In this document: positions 1-8,926 of the stretch, piece after piece | How the letters are laid out: each line of letters opens with the position of its first letter | Position numbering within the stretch: the stretch's first letter is position 1 | Assembly: GCF_003730135.1 (NCBI RefSeq) | Contig: NZ_RJVO01000010.1 | Location: 1 to 64,000 of the forward strand | Direction of reading: 5' to 3' | From: Stagnimonas aquatica | GTDB lineage: Bacteria > Pseudomonadota > Gammaproteobacteria > Nevskiales > Nevskiaceae | Length of the DNA stretch: 64,000 nucleotides | Notes under the pieces: generated by a model | The model's input: the letters and a program-made list of their open reading frames with translations, nothing else | Told to the model about the DNA's origin: nothing | The model's database searches: none | Translations under genes and position numbers: made by a program

Positions 1-126
1 AACTTTGCCACCCTGGCCAAGCTGCTCAAGCAGCCGGTCATCTTCGACGGCCGCAACCAGTACGATCCCGCCTACCTCAAGAAAGCTGGCTTCCAGTACT
101 ACAGCATCGGACGAAAACCGGCCTGA
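1..126 (+). CDS. ugd: UDP-glucose 6-dehydrogenase, C-terminal end (partial)
   Basis: Only the last 41 residues lie in the window, read from base 1 to a TGA at 124-126. The tail contains VIFDGRNQYDP followed by GFQYYSIGR, the usual C-terminal signature of UDP-glucose dehydrogenases. These enzymes oxidise UDP-glucose to UDP-glucuronate with NAD and feed surface polysaccharide synthesis. The NAD-binding and catalytic domains are outside the window, so activity cannot be judged. The family call rests on this short but distinctive tail. Confidence 0.8.
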   Translation, partial: NFATLAKLLKQPVIFDGRNQYDPAYLKKAGFQYYSIGRKPA

Positions 127-140
127 CAGCGTTGACGCAG

Positions 141-169
141 GGGGTGCGGCTCACTACTATTCGCACCCC
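141..169 (+). terminator. hairpin between ugd and tRNA-Val
   Basis: GGGGTGCG at 141-148 and CGCACCCC at 162-169 form a perfect 8-bp stem with a 13-nt loop, 14 nt after the ugd stop and 4 nt before the tRNA. There is no T-run, so it is either a weak or factor-dependent terminator, or a processing structure ahead of the tRNA. Confidence 0.35.
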
Positions 170-173
170 TGAC

Positions 174-248
174 GGACAGTTAGCTCAGTGGTAGAGCATC
201 GCCTTCACACGGCGGGGGTCACAGGTTCAAGCCCTGTACTGTCCACCA
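174..248 (+). tRNA. tRNA-Val (anticodon CAC)
   Basis: The acceptor stem GGACAGT (174-180) pairs with ACTGTCC (238-244). A discriminator A and an encoded CCA follow to 248. The D arm begins GCTC (183-186) and closes at GAGC (194-197). The anticodon stem TCGCC/GGCGG encloses the loop TTCACAC, placing the anticodon CAC at 206-208, which reads the valine codon GTG. The T arm is ACAGG-TTCAAGC-CCTGT. The cloverleaf is complete. Confidence 0.96.
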
Positions 249-260
249 AATGCCACAACA

Positions 261-292
261 GAAAGCCCGCTCACAGCGGGCTTTCTTGTTTT
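261..292 (+). terminator. Rho-independent terminator after tRNA-Val
   Basis: A perfect 10-bp stem, GAAAGCCCGC (261-270) with GCGGGCTTTC (276-285), is followed by TTGTTTT. It ends the tRNA transcript and, read on the other strand, could also serve aidB, whose stop lies at 307. Confidence 0.88.
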
Positions 293-306
293 CACCGTCC
301 CCGCAA

Positions 307-1956
307 CTAGGCCACGGCCGGCAGGGCACGCGCCAGCAGGGTCTCGAAGGGACTGTCGGCCGGCAGGGTGCCGAACGCCAGCCCCTGCTGACCCGCCAGG
401 CGGGTCCGGCAGAACAGTTCCGCGACCGCCGGGTCGCCACCGCGCAGCAGAATCGAGGCTTGCAAGGCCAGGGTCATGCGCTCCACCACATGGCGGGCGC
501 GCAGTTCCAGGCTGGCGGGATCGTCGAAGGCATGCGCCAGCCAGTTCAGCTCGCGGTCGTAGTCCGGGTGTGCGCCGCGCAGGGCCGCCAGTTCGGTGAG
601 GTAGGCCTCGCGGGTTTCCGGCTCGCGTGACAAAGCGCGCAGCACGTCCAAGCACTGGATGTTGCCGCTGCCCTCCCAGATCGAGTTCAGCGGCGCCTGC
701 CGGTACAGGCGCGGCAGATTGCTTTCCTCAACGTAACCGGCACCGCCCAGGCACTCCTGCGCCTCGTTGACGAAGGCGGGCGCGCGCTTGCAAATCCAGT
801 ACTTGCCGAGCGCGGTGGCCAGGCGCGCCATCGCCGCCTCGTGCGGATCGCGCTCGCCGGCGTCCACCGCGCGGGCCACGCGGAAGGTCAGCGCGGTCGC
901 CGCCTCCGATTCCAGCGCCAGATCGGCGAGCACATTGCGCATCAGCGGCTGCTCGATCAGGCGCTTGCCGAAGGCCTTGCGGTGGCTGGCATGGTGCAGC
1001 GCCTGCACCAGCGCCTGCCGCATCAGCGAGGCCGAGCCGATCATGCAGTCCAGCCGGGTCAGCGCGACCATTTCCAGGATGGTGGCGATGCCGCGGCCTT
1101 CCGGCCCCACCCGCTCAGCCCAGGCGCCCTGGAACTCGACCTCCGAGGAGGCATTGCTCCAGTCGCCGAGTTTGTCCTTGAGCCGCTGCACGCGGATGGC
1201 ATTGCGCGCGCCGTCCGGCTTCATCTTCGGCGCCAGGAAGCAGGTGATGCCGGACTCGGTGTAGGCCAGCACCAGCCAGGCGTCGCACATCGGCGCCGAG
1301 AAGAACCATTTGTGGCCGACGATCTCGTAGGTTCCATCGGCCTGCGCAAACGCCTTGGTGGTATTGGCGCGCACGTCCGAGCCGCCCTGCTTCTCGGTCA
1401 TGCCCATGCCGATGGTCAGCGTGCTCTTGGCCAGCGCCGGCTTCACCAGCGGGTCGTAGTCGGCGCCGGCGACGCGCGGCACCCAGTCCTTGGCCAGCGC
1501 CGGCTCGTGCTGCAGCGCGGCAACGCAGGCATAGGTCATGGTCAAGGGGCAGCTGGTGCCCTGATCGGCCTGGTTGTGCAGATAGGCCAGGCCAGCGCGG
1601 GCGACGTGGGCGCCTGGCTTGCCGGCATGGCGCCAGGCGTAGCCAGCCACACCGTGCTTGAGGCCCAGGGCCATGATCCGGTGGTAGGCGGGGTGGAACT
1701 CCACCTCGTCCAGGCGATGCCCGTAACGGTCGAACAGCTTGGCCTTGGGCTTGTTCTCGTTGGCCTGGAAGCCGAGTTCCATCAGCTCGCCGCCGGCAAT
1801 GGCGCCATAAGCCGCCAGATCGGCCTCGCCCCAGCCGCCGCCCTCGCGGTTGATGGCCTCACGCAGAACCAGATCGCTGCGATAGAGATTCAGCGCCGGC
1901 GGTGGCGGCACCTGATTGTCGACGCTGTGGGTGAGAAAACGTTCGGCCTGACTCAT
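307..1956 (-). CDS. aidB: AidB-type acyl-CoA dehydrogenase (isovaleryl-CoA dehydrogenase-like)
   Basis: This 549-residue flavoprotein has the length of E. coli AidB (about 540) rather than that of ordinary acyl-CoA dehydrogenases (about 390). The family motif MTEKQGGSDVRANTT is present near residue 190, followed by a KWFFSAP segment and a C-terminal QECLGGAGYVEESNLPRLYR block typical of the dehydrogenase fold. E. coli AidB is induced in the adaptive response to alkylation, binds DNA, and has weak isovaleryl-CoA dehydrogenase activity. The ATG at 1954-1956 is preceded by an AGGGTGA ribosome site. The gene is divergent from mfd. Ogt and an Ada-AlkA fusion also occur in this window, although not next to it. 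A purely catabolic role remains possible. Confidence 0.82.
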   Translation of the reverse strand: MSQAERFLTHSVDNQVPPPPALNLYRSDLVLREAINREGGGWGEADLAAYGAIAGGELMELGFQANENKPKAKLFDRYGHRLDEVEFHPAYHRIMALGLKHGVAGYAWRHAGKPGAHVARAGLAYLHNQADQGTSCPLTMTYACVAALQHEPALAKDWVPRVAGADYDPLVKPALAKSTLTIGMGMTEKQGGSDVRANTTKAFAQADGTYEIVGHKWFFSAPMCDAWLVLAYTESGITCFLAPKMKPDGARNAIRVQRLKDKLGDWSNASSEVEFQGAWAERVGPEGRGIATILEMVALTRLDCMIGSASLMRQALVQALHHASHRKAFGKRLIEQPLMRNVLADLALESEAATALTFRVARAVDAGERDPHEAAMARLATALGKYWICKRAPAFVNEAQECLGGAGYVEESNLPRLYRQAPLNSIWEGSGNIQCLDVLRALSREPETREAYLTELAALRGAHPDYDRELNWLAHAFDDPASLELRARHVVERMTLALQASILLRGGDPAVAELFCRTRLAGQQGLAFGTLPADSPFETLLARALPAVA

Positions 1957-2047
1957 GACATCACCCTGTGAAGGTTCGGATCGCGCGATTCTGGCATGTG
2001 TGCATTGGCGGGCGGATAATCCACGCCCTTTTTACCCGCCGCCGCTC

Positions 2048-5000
2048 ATGGCCCTGCCGACGCTGCCCACCCTGCCCGCTTCCACCACTGCGCTCCGCAG
2101 CCTGCCGCCAGGTGCCCAGGCGCTGGCGGTCGCCAGCCGGGTGCAGCAATACCAGGGTCTGGTGGTGGCGGTGGCCGGCGACGAGCAACAGGCCTACCGG
2201 CTGGAAGCCGAGCTGCGCTTCTTTCTCGGCAAGGATTGGCCGGTGGTGCATCTGCAGGACACCGAGACCCTGCCCTTCGACCCCTACTCGCCGCACCAGG
2301 AAATCCTTTCCGAGCGTCTGGCCGCCCTGCACCGACTGCCGGACACCCACCGCGGCGCGCTGATCGTCACCGCCGACGCCCTGCTGCAACGACTGCCGCC
2401 CGTGGCCTGGCTGCAAGGGCGCAGCTTCTTCCTGAAAACCGGCCAGAAGCTCAATCCGCACAGCCTGCGCGAGCGCCTGGTCTCGGCTGGCTACCAGAGC
2501 GTAAGCCAGGTACAGAGCCAGGGCGAATTCGCGCTGCGCGGCTCGCTGCTCGATCTATTCCCCATGGGCTCTGCCAGCGCCTACCGGCTCGACTGGTTCG
2601 ACGACGAGATCGAGGCGATCCGCAGCTTCGACCCGGAAACCCAGCGCTCGCAGGACAAAGTGCCGGAAGTGCGCCTGCTGCCGGCGCGCGAGTTCCCCAC
2701 CGACAAGGACGGCATCGAGACCTTCCGCCGCAACTACCGCGAATACTTCCCCGGCGATCTCAGCCGCTCGCGGGTGTACGCCGAGGTCAGCAAGAACCTG
2801 ATGCCCGGCGGCATCGAAGCCTATCTGCCGCTGTTCTTCCCCGGCCGTGAAACCGCAGTGCTGGCCGACTACCTGCCGGCCAATGCGCTGTGGCTGGTAC
2901 TCGACGATCTCGACGCGCGGCTGGAAGCCGACTGGAAGCAGATCGTCGAGCGCCGCGACCGCTACGACGGCAATCTGGAACGGCCACTGATGGCCGCCGG
3001 CGATGTTTTCCTCAATCCCACGCAGGCGCGTGCGCAATTGCAGTACTACCCGCTGGAGCGGGTCGGCATCGCGCCCGGTGGCAGCTATCCGGTGGAGGCC
3101 CTGCCGGCCGGACCGGAAGCGGTCAAGGCCCTGCTGGCCAACCCTGACGAGCGCCTACTGTTCGTCGCCGAGTCCGCCGGTCGCCGCGAGGCGGTGATGC
3201 ACTGGCTCAAACCGCTGGGTGTAGCGCCGCGCCTGCACGAGACCTTCGAGCAGTTCCTGAGCGACCGCAACAAGGTTGGCCTGGTTCTGGGGCCGATCCA
3301 GGAAGGCCTGCGTCTGCCCGGCGCCTGCATCGTTGCCGAGGCGCAGATCTTCGGCCTCACCGCGCCGCAGGCGCAGCTCAAGCGCCGCCAGCGCGCCCGC
3401 GATCCGGAGACGATCCTGCGCGATCTCTCCAGCCTCACCATCGACTCGCCAGTCGTGCACGTCGAGCACGGCGTCGGCCGCTACAAGGGCCTGCAGACGC
3501 TGGATGCCGGCGGGGTCGCCAACGAATACCTGGTGCTCGAATACTCCGGCGGCGACAAGCTCTACGTGCCGGTCGGCTCGCTCTCACTGATCCACCGCTA
3601 CACCGGCGCCGAGGAGCAGGTAGCACCCCTGCATTCGCTGGGCAACGAGCGCTGGGAAAAGGCGCAGGCCAAGGCACGCGAGAAGGCCCACGATGTCGCC
3701 GCCGAACTGCTGAAGATCCAGGCCCGGCGCGCCGCCAAGCCCGGCCTGAAGCTGGATCTCAGCGACGAGGACTACCAGGCCTTCATCGGCCAGTTTCCGT
3801 TCACCACCACGCCCGATCAACAGAGCGCCATCGACGCGGTGCTCGCCGACCTGCAACTGGAAAAGCCGATGGACCGCGTGGTCTGCGGCGATGTCGGCTT
3901 CGGCAAGACCGAGGTGGCACTGCGCGCGACCTTTGCGGTGGCGCGCGCCGGCCGCCAGGTCTGCGTGCTGGCACCCACCACCCTGCTGGCCGAGCAGCAC
4001 GCGAAGAATTTCTCCGACCGCTTCGCCGGCTGGCCGATCCGCGTCGCCGCGCTGTCGCGCCTGCGTACCACCAAGGAGCAGAACGCCGCGCTCAAGCAGC
4101 TCGAAGAAGGCTCGCTGGACGTGGTGATCGGCACCCACCGCCTGCTGCAACCGGACATCAAGTTCAAGGATCTTGGCCTGGTGGTGGTCGATGAGGAACA
4201 CCGCTTCGGCGTCCGCCACAAGGAGCGCCTGAAGAACCTGCGCGCCGAGGTGGACCTGCTCACCCTCACCGCTACGCCGATCCCGCGCACGCTCAACATG
4301 AGTCTGGCCGGCCTGCGCGATCTCTCGATCATCGCCACCCCGCCGCCCTCGCGGCAGGCGATCAAGACCACGGTGGCGGAGTGGGACAACGGCCTGGTCT
4401 ACGAGGCCTGCCTGCGCGAGCTGAAGCGCGGCGGCCAGATCTACTTCATGCACAACGAGGTGAAGGACATCGAGGTCTTCGCCGCCAAGATCCAGGAGCT
4501 GGTCCCCGAGGGCAAGGTCCGTTTTGCCCATGGCCAGATGCGCGAGCGCGAGCTGGAGCAGGTGATGCTCGACTTCTACCACAACCGCTTCAACATCCTG
4601 GTCTGCACCACGATCATCGAGTCCGGCATCGACGTACCCAGCGCAAACACTATCCTGATCGACCGCGCCGACAGCCTCGGCCTGGCGCAGTTGCACCAGC
4701 TGCGCGGCCGCGTCGGCCGCAGCCATCACCGCGCCTACGCCTATCTGCTGGTGCCCAGCAAGCGCGCGCTGACGCCGGACGCCGAGAAGCGGCTGTCCGC
4801 GATCGAGACCCTGGGCGAGCTGGGCTCGGGCTTCGCGCTCGCCACTCACGACCTGGAGATTCGCGGCGCCGGCGAGCTGCTGGGCGACGAGCAGAGTGGG
4901 CAGATCGAGGAAGTCGGCTTCACCCTCTACTCCGAACTGCTCGGCCGTGCGGTGCGGGCGATCCAGAAGGGCAAGCTCGACGACGAGCCCTTCGGCCACG

Positions 5001-5437
5001 CCGCCTGCGAGGTCGATCTCGGCGTCTCGGCGCTGATCCCCTCCGACTATGTGCCCGATATCGCCACCCGCCTGGCGCTCTACAAGCGGGTCGCCGAGGC
5101 CAGCAGCGAGGACGCGCTGCGCGAGCTGCAGGTGGAGTTCATCGACCGCTTCGGCCTGCTGCCGCCGGCCGCCGAGCGGCTGTTCGACCAGGCGCGCCTG
5201 CGCACGCTGGCCGAGCCGCTGGGCATCCGCAAGCTGCGCGCGCATGCCAAGGGCGCGGTGCTGGAATTCGGACCGCAGCCCAAGCTCGATCCGACGAAGC
5301 TGATCGCGCTGATCCAGAAGCAACCCAAGGTCTACAAGCTGGAAGGCCAGAAGAAGCTGCACATCAGCGCCGAGCTGGCGGCCATCGACCTGCGGGTCGA
5401 TAGTCTGTCCAAGCTCTTGGCTACACTCAGCGGATGA
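2048..5437 (+). CDS. mfd: transcription-repair coupling factor Mfd
   Basis: At 1129 residues this matches the family (1148 in E. coli). Mfd removes RNA polymerase stalled at DNA lesions and recruits UvrA. Visible parts are the UvrB-homology N-terminal region, the RNA-polymerase-interaction region near residue 480, the Walker A motif GDVGFGKTEVALR near residue 615, the DEEH helicase box in VVVDEEHRFGVRHKE, and the TRCF C-terminal domain. The reading frame stays open upstream to 1955, but those 31 residues do not look like Mfd and overlap the aidB start. I therefore place the start at the ATG of MALPTLPTLP, although no clear ribosome site precedes it. The stop overlaps the csiV start by 4 bases. 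Confidence 0.96.
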   Translation: MALPTLPTLPASTTALRSLPPGAQALAVASRVQQYQGLVVAVAGDEQQAYRLEAELRFFLGKDWPVVHLQDTETLPFDPYSPHQEILSERLAALHRLPDTHRGALIVTADALLQRLPPVAWLQGRSFFLKTGQKLNPHSLRERLVSAGYQSVSQVQSQGEFALRGSLLDLFPMGSASAYRLDWFDDEIEAIRSFDPETQRSQDKVPEVRLLPAREFPTDKDGIETFRRNYREYFPGDLSRSRVYAEVSKNLMPGGIEAYLPLFFPGRETAVLADYLPANALWLVLDDLDARLEADWKQIVERRDRYDGNLERPLMAAGDVFLNPTQARAQLQYYPLERVGIAPGGSYPVEALPAGPEAVKALLANPDERLLFVAESAGRREAVMHWLKPLGVAPRLHETFEQFLSDRNKVGLVLGPIQEGLRLPGACIVAEAQIFGLTAPQAQLKRRQRARDPETILRDLSSLTIDSPVVHVEHGVGRYKGLQTLDAGGVANEYLVLEYSGGDKLYVPVGSLSLIHRYTGAEEQVAPLHSLGNERWEKAQAKAREKAHDVAAELLKIQARRAAKPGLKLDLSDEDYQAFIGQFPFTTTPDQQSAIDAVLADLQLEKPMDRVVCGDVGFGKTEVALRATFAVARAGRQVCVLAPTTLLAEQHAKNFSDRFAGWPIRVAALSRLRTTKEQNAALKQLEEGSLDVVIGTHRLLQPDIKFKDLGLVVVDEEHRFGVRHKERLKNLRAEVDLLTLTATPIPRTLNMSLAGLRDLSIIATPPPSRQAIKTTVAEWDNGLVYEACLRELKRGGQIYFMHNEVKDIEVFAAKIQELVPEGKVRFAHGQMRERELEQVMLDFYHNRFNILVCTTIIESGIDVPSANTILIDRADSLGLAQLHQLRGRVGRSHHRAYAYLLVPSKRALTPDAEKRLSAIETLGELGSGFALATHDLEIRGAGELLGDEQSGQIEEVGFTLYSELLGRAVRAIQKGKLDDEPFGHAACEVDLGVSALIPSDYVPDIATRLALYKRVAEASSEDALRELQVEFIDRFGLLPPAAERLFDQARLRTLAEPLGIRKLRAHAKGAVLEFGPQPKLDPTKLIALIQKQPKVYKLEGQKKLHISAELAAIDLRVDSLSKLLATLSG

Positions 5438-6006
5438 AACCGACGCTACGCACCACCTCGCTGGCACTGGCGCTGCTGCTGGCGCCGCTCGCCGCCCACG
5501 CCGACCGCTACCGGGTCGAGGCCCTGGTGTTTCTCAACCCGCCGCCCACCGAGGCCGGCCATGCGCCCCAGCAACCCGAGCTGGCGCGGGCCTATGCCCT
5601 CGACGACAGCAATGGCCTGGCCGGCGCCGGCATCAGTCTGCAGGCCGACAGCGCCAGCGTGCTGAGCGCGGAATGGGCCAATCTGCGCGCGGCCAAGCGC
5701 TACCAGCCGCTGCTGCGCCTGGCCTGGACCCAGGACAACCCGCCGGCCGCCAACGGCCCGGCGCTGCGGCTGTATGCGCCGTCCGGCGACGGCGTCAGCG
5801 GCCTCGATGGCTGGCTGCGGCTATCCGCCGGCCGCTTTCCGCACATCGAAGCCGACCTGGAGTACGTGCAAAGCCTCGATGGGCAGCCGCAAGGCTACCG
5901 GCTGCGCGAGCAGCGCAAGACGCCGAACGCCAACCTGCAGTACCTGGACAGCGCCCGCCTGGGCCTGCTGGTGCGGGTGGTCAAGCTGGATGCGCCAAAG
6001 CCCTGA
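5434..6006 (+). CDS. csiV: CsiV-family periplasmic protein
   Basis: This 190-residue protein starts on the ATGA that overlaps the mfd stop, so the two are probably translationally coupled. Residues 1-23 form a signal peptide (hydrophobic LALALLLAPLAAHA, cut before DRYRV). The mature part keeps CsiV-family features: YRVEALVFLN at the start, a YQPLLRLAWTQ block, a GWLRL..FPHIEADLEY strand pair, and a C-terminal YLDSARLGLLVRV. CsiV was described in Vibrio as a partner of the PBP1a activator LpoA that binds peptidoglycan. The same position next to mfd in pseudomonads supports the call. No catalytic residues are known. Confidence 0.72.
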   Translation: MKPTLRTTSLALALLLAPLAAHADRYRVEALVFLNPPPTEAGHAPQQPELARAYALDDSNGLAGAGISLQADSASVLSAEWANLRAAKRYQPLLRLAWTQDNPPAANGPALRLYAPSGDGVSGLDGWLRLSAGRFPHIEADLEYVQSLDGQPQGYRLREQRKTPNANLQYLDSARLGLLVRVVKLDAPKP

Positions 6007-6027
6007 TCCCCGGGCAGCGCGGCGGGG

Positions 6028-7317
6028 TCAGGAAGACGGCCGCACCACCCAGATGCCGCTCACGCCCAGCTTGTTCCGGATCTCGTTGGCGGCGGCCTTG
6101 GCGTCCTGCTGCGAGGCATAGCCTGGCACCTGCACCCGCCACCAGGACTTGCCGTTGACCGTGGCCGGCTGCACCACCACCGGGTAACCGGCATCGCGCA
6201 GACGCTGCACCTGCTGCTCGGCCGAGGTCGCGTCGGCGTAGGAGGCAATGTTCAGGGACCACTCCGGGGCCGGCTTGGCCGGCGCGGGCAGTCTGACCAG
6301 CGCCGGGGGCGCAGTAGGCGGAGCCGCTCTCGACGCCGCCGGTGCCGGTGCCGGGCTGACCGTAGTGACCACCGGACTGGGCAAGGGTGCGCTCAGCCCC
6401 ACCTTCGGAGACGGCGAGGGACTTGGCAGTACCGGCGCCGCAGACACCGGCCCGGGATGCGCCAGAGCTTCCGTGCTGCTGGACTTCTGCTCGCCCAGGA
6501 TCAGGTCGAGCACCGTGGGCTCACGGACCGCGCTCGGCGCCGGGCCGACCGGGCTGGCGACGCTGGCAGTGGCAGGAGCAGGCGTCGGAGGGAGAACAGC
6601 CGGAAGGGGAGCCGGTGCGGCCAGCGGTGCGGGCGCGGCGCCGACCACCGGCGACGCGGCCGTGACCGGTTCCGAAGTCTCCAGGCGCGCCAGCTTGGAA
6701 GCGTCCGCGTGCAGATCGTAGGCGCGACGCACCGCGATCCAGTCGTCGGGATCGCGCGGGGCGGTCTGCGGCGGCAGGCCGGCGATCAGGCGGGTACAGG
6801 CCGGCGGCCGCACGGTTTCGACGCCATCGGCACCCACCGCCTGCAGCGCCAGCTGGCCGGCAGCGGCGCAGGCCAGCTGCTCGTTGCCATCGTGCTGGAA
6901 GAAGAACTCGCCACTGGTGAGGCTGATGCGATGGCCGCTCATGTAGATGAATAGCGGCCAGCTGGTGGAAATCTGCGGATGCTTCCACACCACCCGCAGA
7001 TAGCCGCGCGAGAGGCTGAAGATGCTCTTCAGATCCTTGGCGTAGGCGGCAAACGGCAGACGCTCGACGCCAGCCTCGGTGTTGGGGCCGATGTCGACGA
7101 AACCATGACGGGCGAAGCGCAGGGTCAGATGTCCCCCGGCCTCGGTCTGGATCAGGTCCTGCTCCTGAAGGCCGTCGCCCAGGTGCAGCGGCAGCTGCTT
7201 GCCGTCGCGCTGCACCACCACGCCGCCGCTGACGGTATCCACCGTCAGCACGGCGTCGTCGGCGGCCACCGCGGAGACCGCCAGGGACAAACCGAACAGG
7301 GCGAACAGAAGACGCAT
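6028..7317 (-). CDS. FecR-domain protein with C-terminal SPOR domain
   Basis: The start used here is the ATG at 7315-7317, which puts the hydrophobic signal (LLFALFGLSLAVSAVAA) at the N-terminus; ATGs at 7332 and 7356 are also possible. After the signal comes a FecR-like beta domain (VDTVSGGVVVQRDGK to about residue 150). A proline/alanine-rich linker of roughly 150 residues follows, and then a SPOR repeat ending in KLGVSGIWVVRPSS. SPOR domains bind denuded glycan strands at the division septum, while periplasmic FecR domains are often scaffold-like. The protein is probably exported and wall-associated. It is convergent with csiV, 21 bases away. I see no sigma factor or FecI-like partner nearby, so an iron-signalling role is unlikely. 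Confidence 0.72.
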   Translation of the reverse strand: MRLLFALFGLSLAVSAVAADDAVLTVDTVSGGVVVQRDGKQLPLHLGDGLQEQDLIQTEAGGHLTLRFARHGFVDIGPNTEAGVERLPFAAYAKDLKSIFSLSRGYLRVVWKHPQISTSWPLFIYMSGHRISLTSGEFFFQHDGNEQLACAAAGQLALQAVGADGVETVRPPACTRLIAGLPPQTAPRDPDDWIAVRRAYDLHADASKLARLETSEPVTAASPVVGAAPAPLAAPAPLPAVLPPTPAPATASVASPVGPAPSAVREPTVLDLILGEQKSSSTEALAHPGPVSAAPVLPSPSPSPKVGLSAPLPSPVVTTVSPAPAPAASRAAPPTAPPALVRLPAPAKPAPEWSLNIASYADATSAEQQVQRLRDAGYPVVVQPATVNGKSWWRVQVPGYASQQDAKAAANEIRNKLGVSGIWVVRPSS

Positions 7318-7472
7318 CGGGGCAGCAGTCATGGCGAGCGACGGTAGAACGGGCATGCGGGTCGGCCTGGGGGACCGACCGCAGGGAAATTTACAGGAAT
7401 ATTCATGGGATAGCGCAAAACTCTAATGCCAACTGCGAAGTTGGTCCCAGCCCGTTGCGAAGTCCGGCACCG

Positions 7473-7488
7473 GCCCGCCGAGGCGGGC
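7473..7488 (-). terminator. hairpin directly after mtnP
   Basis: GCCCGCC (7473-7479) and GGCGGGC (7482-7488) form a 7-bp hairpin touching the mtnP stop codon. No T-run follows on the minus strand. It is the likely 3' boundary of the long leftward gene run. Confidence 0.35.
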
Positions 7489-8241
7489 TCAGGCCAGGTT
7501 CGGCAGCGCCCGCTCCAGAATCGCCCGCACCTTGGCCATGCCGGCCTCGATGGAGGCATGGATCTCGTCGTGGATGCCGGCGCCGGCCGGCGACAGACCA
7601 GCCGCCCAGTTCACCGATACCGCCAGGCAGGCGTAATCCAGCCCCAGCTCGCGGGCCAGGGCGGCTTCCGGCATGCCGGTCATGCCGACCATGTCACTGC
7701 CCTCGCGCTGCAGCGCCCGGATCTCGGCGGGCGTCTCCAGACGCGGACCCTGGGTCACCGCCATCACCCCCTGCGCGCCGGCCTGAACCCCGGCCACGGT
7801 GGCAGCCGCCAGCAAGGCCTCGCGCAGCGCGGGCGTGTAGGGATGGGTGAACTCGACATGCGCCAGCGCCGAGCCCGGACGGCCGTCGGAATAGCTGTGT
7901 TCGCGGCCCCAGGTGTGGTCGATGAGATCGTCCGGCACCGCCACCTCGCCGGGCGCGAACCAGGGCGCAATCGCACCCACCGCCGCGATGGCGATCACCC
8001 GCTGCACCCCCGCCTCGGCCAGAGCCTTGAGGTTGGCGCGGTAGTTGATCGCGTGCGGCGGCAGCTTGTGGCCCTCGCCGTGGCGCGCCAGGAAGATCGC
8101 CTCGACGCCGTAGACCCGCCCGCGCAGCAGCGGCGCGCTGGGCTTGCCATAGGCGGTGTCGGCGTCGATGCGCGCCAGCACGTCCAGGCCCGGCCAGCTG
8201 TTCATGCCGGTGCCACCGATGACCGCGATCTTTGTGCTCAT
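7489..8241 (-). CDS. mtnP: S-methyl-5'-thioinosine / methylthioadenosine phosphorylase
   Basis: This 250-residue purine nucleoside phosphorylase of the MTAP/PNP family cleaves methylthio-nucleosides with phosphate to release the purine base. The phosphate-binding IGGTG motif lies at the N-terminus (residues 7-11), LARHGEGHKLPPHAINYRAN follows near residue 50, and TQGPRLETPAEIRAL and DMVGMTGMPEAALARELGL come near residues 170-195. The last block closely resembles the Pseudomonas aeruginosa methylthioinosine phosphorylase. The start is the ATG at 8239-8241; an upstream in-frame ATG at 8274 would add 11 unconvincing residues. The location behind hpt and nagZ matches the pseudomonad order, and the released hypoxanthine could be salvaged by Hpt. 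Confidence 0.85.
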   Translation of the reverse strand: MSTKIAVIGGTGMNSWPGLDVLARIDADTAYGKPSAPLLRGRVYGVEAIFLARHGEGHKLPPHAINYRANLKALAEAGVQRVIAIAAVGAIAPWFAPGEVAVPDDLIDHTWGREHSYSDGRPGSALAHVEFTHPYTPALREALLAAATVAGVQAGAQGVMAVTQGPRLETPAEIRALQREGSDMVGMTGMPEAALARELGLDYACLAVSVNWAAGLSPAGAGIHDEIHASIEAGMAKVRAILERALPNLA

Positions 8242-8377
8242 AGGTCGAACTTGTGGAGAAATCGTAGCGAGCATGGGTCAGCGCAAGGAATAGGAGCGCA
8301 ACAACCGCAGCGTACTCGTGTGCGTGAGGACTGTGAGCACCGCATGACGCGGCGATTGCCCAGCGCAGTAGATTTAT

Positions 8378-8926
8378 TCACAAGTTCGCTGCGTAGATGG
8401 CCGGCAACTGCCGCCAGTATTCCTTCACGTCCATGCCGCAGCCGAACACGTAGCGGTCCGGCAGCGACAGGCCGATGTATTCGGCGTGCGCGTCGGCGGC
8501 GCGGCGCTCGTGCAGCTTTTCCGACAGCACCGCCACCTTCAGCGAGGCCGGGTTGAACTCCAGCAGCGCCTTGCGGATCGCCACCAGGGTGTGGCCCTCG
8601 TCGAGGATGTCGTCGATCACCAGTAGATGCCGGCCACCCATGGCGGTATCCGGCTGGCGCTTCCACAGCAGGCCGCCGCCCTGAGTCGCGCCCCGGTAAC
8701 GGGTGGCGTGCAGGTAGTCCAGCTCGAAAGGGATGCCCAGGCGGCGGGTGATCTCGGCAGTGGCGTAGAGCCCGCCGTTCATCACGCACAGCACCAGCGG
8801 CAGCCGGCCTTCGTAGTCGGCGGCGATGCGCAGCGCCAGACGGTCGTAGGCGGCATCCACCTCGGCGGCGCCGACCAGCAAGTCCGCCTCGCGCAGGATG
8901 CGCTGAGCCTCCTCGGCACGGCTCAC
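8378..8926 (-). CDS. hpt: hypoxanthine-guanine phosphoribosyltransferase
   Basis: The 182-residue enzyme joins hypoxanthine or guanine to PRPP, giving IMP or GMP. The PRPP-binding signature LLVIDDILDEGHTL sits near residue 105. The start GTG at 8924-8926 is chosen because it forms a GTGA overlap with the nagZ stop. The frame stays open upstream to 9187, but that stretch runs antisense-like through nagZ and has no HGPRT character. A gap of 136 bases separates it from mtnP. Coupling to nagZ is a translational arrangement and does not imply a shared pathway. Confidence 0.9.
   Translation of the reverse strand: MSRAEEAQRILREADLLVGAAEVDAAYDRLALRIAADYEGRLPLVLCVMNGGLYATAEITRRLGIPFELDYLHATRYRGATQGGGLLWKRQPDTAMGGRHLLVIDDILDEGHTLVAIRKALLEFNPASLKVAVLSEKLHERRAADAHAEYIGLSLPDRYVFGCGMDVKEYWRQLPAIYAANL

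Noticed and set aside
174-248. tRNA-Val as an integration site for a mobile element
   Set aside because: No integrase, no duplicated tRNA 3' end and no composition change follow it; normal housekeeping genes continue.
3584-5467. A 627-residue leftward frame opposite mfd
   Set aside because: High-GC antisense shadow with LAQRQ/DQRR-type composition; mfd on the other strand is complete and conserved.
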